This document shows positions 44,236 through 53,200 of a stretch of 64,000 nucleotides of DNA, one piece after another. The notes beneath the pieces are model-generated. The model saw only the letters and a list, made by a program, of their open reading frames with translations, ran no database searches and had not been told where the DNA came from. Origin of the DNA: Pseudomonas fluvialis. Lineage in GTDB: Bacteria; Pseudomonadota; Gammaproteobacteria; Pseudomonadales; Pseudomonadaceae. Each line of letters starts with the position of its first letter. The first letter of the stretch is position 1. The position numbers and the translations under genes were made by a program. The stretch spans positions 186,001 to 250,000 of the forward strand of contig NZ_JACHLL010000004.1 of assembly GCF_014207935.1 (NCBI RefSeq), in the 5' to 3' direction.

Positions 44236-47200
44236 AGGGCCTCCAGTTCGTCGAGCAGCGCGGCCATGTCGCGCAGGTCTTGGTCTTCTTCCTCGGCAGC
44301 GGCCGGAGCCTGACCGTCGAGGTTGGCGGCCAGGGCCGCCAGGTTCTCCGCCTCGAAGAAGGCGCGCAGCGGCAGTTCCAGCCCCAGGCGCTGGCGCAGC
44401 AGGGCCACGGCCTGGGTAGCCAGCAATGAATGCCCGCCGAGTTCGAAGAAGTTGTCGTCGAGGCCAACCTGGGCCACTTCCAGCACCTCCTGCCAGATAG
44501 CCGCCAGGGCGATCTCCCGTTCGCTCTGTGGCGCCCGGTAAACCCGCGCCTGCCACACCGGCTCGGGCAGCGCACGACGCTCCAGCTTGCCGTTAGGCGA
44601 CAGGGGCATGCGCTCCAGGCGCATCAGGATCGAGGGCACCATGTGCTCAGGTAGCTCGCTCTTCAATGCCGCCTTGATACCGGCCAGCCAGGCGTTCTCA
44701 TCCGCCGGCAGCAGCTCGGCCACCAGGTAGCCGACCAGCTGCTTGCCGATCTGGCTGTCGCGGGCCACCACCACGGCCTCGGCGACGCCCGGCTGGGCAC
44801 CGAGCTGGGCTTCGATCTCGCCCAGTTCGACGCGGAAGCCGCGTATCTTCACCTGATGGTCGATGCGCCCCAGATAGTCGATGGCGCCGTCGGCACGCCA
44901 GCGCACCAGGTCGCCGGTGCGGTACATGCGTCCACCCTCGCTGCTGAACGGATCGGGCAGGAAGCGCTCGGCGGTCAGTTCCGGACGGCGGTGGTAGCCG
45001 CGCGCCAGGCCGATGCCAGCGATGTACAGCTCGCCCGGAACGCCCTGCGGCACCGGGTTGAGCTGGGCATCGAGGATATGCAGGCGCAGGTTGGCGATCG
45101 GCCGGCCGATTGGCACGGCGTGGCGACCCTCCTCCACGCAGGTCCAGTGGCTGACGTCGATGGCTGCCTCGGTCGGGCCGTACAGGTTGTAAAGCCCAGC
45201 CTGAGGCAGGCGCTGGAAGGTCCGCATCTGCAGCTCCGCCGGCAGCGCCTCGCCGCTGCAGATGACGCGGGTCAGGCTCTGGCACTGCTCCACGTCCGGA
45301 TGCAGGAGGAAGGCCTGCAGCATGGACGGTACGAAGTGAAGCGTACTGACCTTGTGGCGCTGGATCATCTCCACCAGCTTCTGCGGGTCACGGTGGTCGC
45401 CCGGCGCGGCCACGACCAGGCAGGCGCCGGTGACCAGCGGCCAGAAGAACTCCCATACCGAGACATCGAAGCTGAACGGGGTTTTCTGCAGCACCACATC
45501 ACCAGCGCCGAGCTGATAGGCCTCCTGCATCCACAGCATGCGATTGGCCAGGGCCTCGTGGCTGTTGCCGGCGCCCTTGGGCTTGCCGGTGGAGCCGGAG
45601 GTGTAGATGACGTAGGCCAGATCGTTGCCCTGCAGGCTGACTGCCGGTGGCGTGACCGGCTCGGCACTGCAGTCTTCGCGATCCAGGCCCAGGGCCTTGA
45701 GCCCGGCCGGCAGCGGCAGGCGCTCGACCAGCGCGCTGTGCGACAACAGCAGGTCGACGCCGGAATCCTCCAGTAGATAGGCCAGGCGTTCCAGCGGGTA
45801 TTCCGGGTCGAGCGGCACGTAAGCAGCGCCGGCGCGGACGATGGCATGCAGGCCGATCACCAGCTCCAGCGAGCGCTCCAGGCTGATACCGACCAGGCTG
45901 CCGCGCTGCACGCCGAGGCTGCGCAGGCGGTTGGCCAATTGGTTGATACGTGCCTCCAGCTCGGCGTAGCTCAGCGTCTGCTCGCCGAACACCAGGGCTG
46001 GCGCCTGCGGCGTGCGCGCGGCCTGCTGGCTGATGCGCTCGCTGAGGAAAACCTGCGGCCCGTAGTCCTTGGCCGTGTCGTTCCAGGTGGCGAGCTGCGC
46101 CTGCTCGTCTTCCTCCAGCAACGGCAGCAGGCCTATGGGCTGAATCGGATCGGTGCAGATGCCTTCCAGCAGCCGTACGAAATGCCGTGCCAGGCGGGCG
46201 ATGGTGCGCGCCTCGAACAGCTCGGCGGCGTAGCTGACGAAACCGCTGAGGCTGCCATCGGCGGCTTCCTCGGTGTCCAGCGCCAGGTCGAACTGCGCGC
46301 CGGCGGCGCCCGGGTCATGCGGTTGCACGCGCAGGCCCGGCAGGTTGCCGAGGGCGCTGAAGTCCACCTGCTGGTGGTTGAACGCCACCTGGAACAGCGG
46401 GTGATGGCTCAGGCTGCGCGTCGGTTGCAGCGCTTCCACCAGTTGATCGAACGGCAGCTCCTGATTGGCCAGGGCATCACGGCTGGCCTGGGCCAGTTCG
46501 CCGAGCAGCTCGCGGAAGGGTTTCAGCCCGGCTGGCTCGCCGCGCAGCACCAGGGTGTTGATGAAGCAACCGAGCACGCCGTCCATTTCCGCCAGGCTAC
46601 GCCCGGCCACCGGTACGCCGACGCGGATATCTTCCTGGCCGCTGTAGCGGTGCAGCAATGTCTGCCAGGCCGCCAGCAACAGGCTGAACAGCGTGCTGCC
46701 CTCACGCTGGGCCAGGGCGCGCAGTTGCGCGGTGAGCAACGGCGACAGCTCGAAACGCCAGCGCATGCCCTGACGGGCGCCGAGGGCTGGGCGCGGGTGA
46801 TCGGTGGGCAGTTCCAGCAGCGGTTGGTGTTCGCCCAGGCGGGCTTTCCAGTAATCCAGTTGGCGTGTGGCCTCGCTGGACTTCAGCCAGTCGCGCTGCC
46901 ACTGGGCATAGTCCGCGTACTGCAGCGGCAGCGGCGCGAACTGCGCGGTACGGCCCTCGGCGAACGCCGCGTAGGCGGCGGCGAACTCGCCGATAAAGCG
47001 CTGCATCGACCAGCCATCGGAGACGATGTGGTGCTGGACCAGCAGCAGGCGGTACTCCTGATCGGCCAGGCGCAGCACGCTCACCCGCAGTAGCGGCTCG
47101 GAAGCCAGGTTGAACGGGCGCGTGAGCAGCTTCTGCGCATAATCGCGCGCCTCGATTTCACGCTCACTGGCCGGCAGTTCGCGCAGGTCGAACCAGTCGA

Positions 47201-50200
47201 TGCGCTGGCCCTGCGGCGCCAGAATGCGCTGGCGCGCCTCGCCACCCACCTCGACAAAACGGGTACGCAGCGCCTCGTGGCGCGCTTCCAGCTGGTCGAA
47301 AGCGGCCTGCAGCGCCTGGCGATCCAGGCGCCCCTGCAGGTCAAGGCCTGCCGGCATATGGTAGGCGCCGTTGCTCGGGTCCAGACGGTTGAGGAACCAC
47401 AGACGCTGCTGGGCATGCGACAGCGGCAGGTCGCTACCGCGTGGCAGCGCGCGCAGCACCGGTGCATCGACGGCTTCGCGTTGCAGGGAAGCCGCACAGT
47501 CGGCCAGGCGGCTCTGCTCGAACAAGGCCTTGAGCGGCAGCTGCAGGCCCTGCTGGCGAATGCGGCTGACCACCTTGAGCGCGACGATGGAATCGCCGCC
47601 CAGCTCGAAGAAATGATCCTGGCGCCCTACCCGCTCCACACCCAGCACTTCGGCCCAGATGGCGGCGAGGATGCGCTCGTTATCGGTTTGCGGCGCCTCG
47701 TAGTCCTGGCTCTGCCAGATCGGTTCCGGCAGCGCGGCGCGATCCAGCTTGCCGGCCGGGGTCAGCGGCAGTTTTTCCAGGGCGATGATCTGCGCGGGGA
47801 CCATATAGTCCGGCAGTACCTTGGCCAGCTCGCCGCGTAGAGCATGGGTATCAGTGTTGTCGCGAGCGACGACATAACCCACCAGCTGCTTGCCGGTCGG
47901 TGTCTCACGAGCGATCACCGCCGCCTCCTGCACGCCTTCGAGGGCCAGCAACTGGCTCTCGATCTCGCCCAGCTCGATACGGAAGCCACGGATCTTCACC
48001 TGATGATCAACGCGACCGAGGTAATCCAGGGTGCCATCCGCACGCCAGCGCACCAGGTCGCCGGTGCGGTACATGCGCTCCCCTGCCTGGCCGAACGGAT
48101 CGGGCAGGAAGCGCTCGGCAGTCAGCTCCGGGCGCTGGAAGTAACCGCGAGCCAGTCCGACTTCGCCACCGATATACAGCTCGCCGGCCACGCCGATGGG
48201 CAGCAGGTTCAGCTCAGCATCCAGCACATAGAGGCTGCGCGGGCCGACCGGGTTGCCGATGGGCGCATAGGCCGCCTCGAAACTGTCACCGGGATAAGCT
48301 TCCCAGATCAGTGGAGTGACCACCGTCTCAGTCGGGCCGTAGCCGTTGATGATCCGTTGCGGCTGCAGCACCTTCTGCAGACGTTCGTAGGTCTCGCGGG
48401 TAAAGGCTTCGCCGCCCAAGGTCCAGGAACGTACAGGCAGCTTCAGGTTCTGACTTTCCACCCAATCCAGCAGTTGTTGGGCATAGCTGGGCGGCAGGCA
48501 GGAAATGGTCACGCCTTCGTCGGCGATCACCTGGCAGGTCTTCTCCGCACTCCACAGTTCCTGATCGCGAATCACCAGGCGGCTGCCGAAGGCCAGCGGA
48601 ACGGTCCAGCGCTCCAGGGCACCGTCGAAGCTGATCGAGGCGAAGTGCAGCTCCACATCATCCGGGGTCATGCCGTAGCGCTGGCCGATGGTCTGCACAT
48701 GCATGCTCAGACCGAGGTGATTCACCGCCACGCCCTTGGGCTGGCCAGTGGAGCCGGAGGTGTAGATCAGGTAGGCCAGATTCAGCGGATGGAGCTCGAC
48801 GCTTGGCGCTGACGACTCAAAAGCAGATAGATCGAGCCGGTCCAGATACAGCGGCTCGACACCCTCACCCAAAGGCAGTCGCTCGGCCAGATCGGAGCTG
48901 GTGATCAGCCACTTCAGCCCCGAATCCTCGACCATGTAGCTCAAGCGCTCGCGCGGGTAATCCGGATCGAGCGGCACAAAGGCGCCGCCGGCCTTCAGCA
49001 CCGCCAGCATCGCCACGATCATCGCGTTGCCGCGCTCCAGCGAGACGCCAACGCGAGACTCCGGCTGTACGCCGTGGGAAACCAGCAGATTGGCCAGTTG
49101 GTTGGAGCGAGACTCCAGCTCGGCGAAGGCAATCCGCTCACCGCCATGCACCAGGGCAATGGTCTCCGGGCGCAGACGCGCCTGCTCGGCGATCAATTCA
49201 GGCAACAGGCGCGAAGCATCGAAGCTCTGCCGCGACATGTTCCACTCGGCCAGCCGTGCCTGCTCATCGGCGGAACTTAGCTGCAGGCTGCCCAGCGCCC
49301 GCGCTGGGTCGCCGCAGACCTGCGCCAGGGCCTGGCGCAGCAGCGTCTCGACCTGAGCGATGCCGGCGGCATCGAAGTGCGCGCGGCCGTAGGCCAGCAG
49401 CAGCTCCAGGCGGCTGCCCGGCAGCACGGCCAGGGTCATCGGGTAATGGGTGAACTCGTGGCTTTGCGGCAGGCCCAGGCGCAGCTCGCCGCGCTCGGCC
49501 TGCTTGAGCGCCTCGCCCAGCGGGTAGTTCTCGAACACCAGCAGGCTGTCGAACAATGCCTCGCCGGCGCTGCCGACCCAGCGCTGGATATCGTGCAGCG
49601 GGCTGTGCTCGTGCTCGCGCAGCTGCAGGTTTTGTACCTGCAGCGCGGCAAGCCAGTCGCCCAACGGCTGCTCGGCCGGCAGTTGCACGGCAACGGGAAG
49701 GCTGTTGATAAACAGGCCAAGCATCTGCTCGCTGCCGGCCAGCTCGGTCGGGCGACCGGCCACGGTGGCGCCGAAGCACAGGCTGCGCTTGCCGGTCAGG
49801 CGCGCCAGCAGCAAGGCCCAGGCGGCCTGTACCAGGGTATTGAGGGTCAGGCCATGGCGCTGGGCGAAGCCGCGAATATGTTGTTCGGTGGCGCTATCGA
49901 GCGGCAACGGATGACGGGCATGGCCCTGCTCCGGGGCGCGGCACGGCAGGCAGCCGGCGATGCGGGTGGCGCCGTCCAGCGGGGCCAGCTGTTCACGCCA
50001 GAAGGCCTGCTCGGCAGCCGCATCCTGGCCTTCGAGCCAGTGGATGTAATCGCGGAACTGAGCGCCCGGCGCCGGCAGGCGGTCACCGTGATAGAGGGCC
50101 AACACCTCGGCGAACAGCAGGCCGTTGCTCCAGCCGTCCAGCAGCAGGTGGTGCAGGGTCCAGACCAGCACGAAGTCGCGGGCGCCGCGCTGGATCAGCG

Positions 50201-53200
50201 CCAGTCGCAGTAGCGGCGACTGGTCAAGGGCAAAGCCGCGCTCACGCTCGGCGCTGCAGAAGGCCTGCAGCTGCGCCTCGAAATCGGCGACGCCGCGCCA
50301 GTCGAGTTCCTGCCAGTCCAGTTCGACCTCGGCCTGCACCAGTTGCAGCGGGCGCTCGCCCAGCAGGAAGCGGCTGCGCAGCACGCCGTGGCGCGCCAGC
50401 ACCTGGCGCCAGGCATTCTGCAGACGCTGCGGATCGAGGCCGGTGAACGGCAGCAGCAGCTGGCTGACATAGCTGCCGGCACCTTCCAGCTGGCTGTGGA
50501 ACAGCAGGCCCTGCTGCAGCGGTGACAGCGGGTGAATGTCTTCCACGCCGGCCAGTGCATCCAGTTCGACCTGACTCAGACCTGCCAGCGGCACATCGCT
50601 GGGCGTCAGCCGTGGCGAGACCTTGGCACAGTGCTGGGCGATGCTGTGCAACTCATCCTGCAGACGTGCAACCAGGCCCTCCAGGGTGGTGCGCGCCAGC
50701 TGCGCCGGGTTGAAGTCGATGTGCAGCTGCAGGGCACCACCACGCTGCTCGGCGTTGATGACCAATGGAGCGTCCATGGGCGCATCGGCTTCGCGCCACA
50801 GGCCGCCTTCGCGCAGACGCAAGCCGCCCTCGCCCTCGTCGAACTGGCCCAGGTAGTTGAACAGCAGTTGCGGGGCGCGCTCGGTCAACTGGCCTTGCTG
50901 GGCCAGTTGACCAAAGCCCAGACCCAGATCGGGCACGGCGCGCAGCTGCTCCTTGATCGCCTTGAGGCTGGCGCCCAGTTCGGCTTCCGGTTGCAGGCGC
51001 ACGGGGTAGAGGCTGGTGAACCAGCCGACGCTGCGCGACAGGTCGATATCCTCGAACAGCGGCGCGCGGCCGTGGCTCTCCAGGTGCAGGGTCAGCGCCG
51101 GCTGCTCGCTCCAGCTGCACAGCGCGCGGCTCAGGGCGGTCAGCAGCAGTTCGTCGGCACGCAGGCGATAGGCGCGCTGGCCAGCCTGCAGCAGGTCGCG
51201 AGTGAAGCCGGCCTCAAGACTCAGCTCGATACGCTTGCGGGTTCCTTCGGTGCCCGCCTCCTGGCTCTGCAGAGGCAGCTCGCCGCCGGTCTGCTGGGCC
51301 TGCCAGTACGGCAGTTGTGCGTCCATATTCCAGTCGACCAGGCGCTCGCCCCAGGTTTTGAAGGCACTGGTCTTGGCCGGCAGCTGCACCGCCAGGCCGC
51401 TGGCCAGTTGCAGACAGGCACGCTGCAGGTCTTCCAGCAGCACACGCCAGGACACCCCATCGACCACCAGATGGTGGATGGACAGCAGCAGGCGATCGGT
51501 CTGTCCTGGCTGGGTCAGGTACAGACCACGCAGGTGTGAACCGCTGGCCGGATCAATGCTGCGCTGCGCGGCGTCATAGTGCGGCTGCGGGTCCTCGCCG
51601 GCGGCCAGCTCGACCCGTTGCAGCAGAGGACCCGCCACTTCGGCGGCATGTACTTGCTGCCACTGGCCATCGAGCCGCTCAATGCGCAGGCGCAAGGCGT
51701 CGTGGTGCTGAACCAGGGCTTGCAGCGCCTGTTCCAGCTGGGCGGCCTGCAACGGCTCGGCCAGCTCCAGCAGCAGGTACTGGTTGCACGGGGCCAGGCC
51801 TTCGCGTGCCAGCAGGCGCGCCTGGATTGGCAGCAGCGGCGCTGTGCCAGTTACCGGGCCCTGCTCAGCCAGCGGGGCGGCCACAAGGCGGGCAACACCA
51901 GCCAGCTGCGCCAGGGTCTGCTGCTGGAACAGGTCCTTGGGCGTCAGGCCCAGCCCCTGCTGGCGTGCACGACTGACCACCTGCAAGGCGACGATGGAGT
52001 CGCCGCCCAGCTCGAAGAAATGATCCTGGCGCCCTACCCGCTCCACGCCCAGCACTTCGGCCCAGATGGCGGCGAGGATACGCTCGTGGTCAGTCTGCGG
52101 CGCCTCGTAGTCCTGGCTCTGCCAGGTCGGCTCCGGCAGCGCGGCACGGTCCAGCTTGCCGGCTGGGGTCAACGGCAGCTTGGCCAGGGCGATAATCTGC
52201 GCCGGGACCATATAGTCCGGCAGGGTTTTAGCCAGTTCGGCGCGCAGAGCATTGACGTCGCTGTTGTCGCGAGCGACCACATAACCGACCAGTTGTTTGC
52301 CGGTTGGCGTCTCGCGGGCGATCACCGCCGCTTCCTGCACGCCTTCGAGGGCCAGCAGCTGGCTCTCGATCTCGCCCAGCTCGATACGGAAACCACGGAT
52401 CTTCACCTGATGATCGACCCGGCCCAAGTAATCCAGGGTGCCGTCCGCACGCCAGCGCACCAGATCGCCGGTGCGGTACATGCGCTCGCCAGCGGCGCCG
52501 AACGGGTCGGGCAGGAAGCGCTCGGCAGTCAGCTCCGGGCGCTGGAAGTAACCGCGAGCCAGGCCGACTTCACCACCGATATACAGCTCGCCGGCCACGC
52601 CGATGGGCAGCAGGTTCAGCTCAGCATCCAGCACATAGAGGCTGCGAGGGCCGACCGGGTTGCCGATTGGCGCATAGGCCGCGTCGAAGCTGTCACCGGG
52701 AAAGGCTTCCCAGATCAGCGGGGTCACCACCGTCTCGGTCGGGCCGTAGCCGTTGATGATGCGCTTCGGTTCGAGCACGCGCTGGAGGCGCTCGTAGGTT
52801 TCGCGGGTAAAGGCCTCACCGCCCAGGGTCCATGAACGTACAGGCAGCTTCAGGTTCTGACTTTCCACCCAATCCAACAGTTGCTGGGCATAGCTGGGCG
52901 GCAGGCAGGAGATGGTCACGCCTTCGTCGGCGATCACCTGGCAGGTCTTCTCGGCGCTCCACAGTTCCTGGTCGCGAATCACCAGGCGGCTGCCAAAGGC
53001 CAGCGGTACGGTCCAGCGCTCCAGGGCGCCGTCGAAACTGATCGAGGCGAAATGCAGTTCGACATCGTCCGGGGTCATGCCGTAGCGCTGACCGATGGTC
53101 TGCACATGCATGCTCAGACCCAGATGATTCACCGCCACGCCCTTGGGCTGGCCGGTGGAGCCGGAGGTGTAGATCAGGTAGGCCAGATTCAGTGGATGCA

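Noticed and set aside
44235..44556. An N-terminal extension of the second NRPS
   Set aside because: The extra residues are Gly/Arg/Pro-rich text from the other frame of the upstream NRPS; the GTG overlapping its stop with GGAGG before it is the real start.
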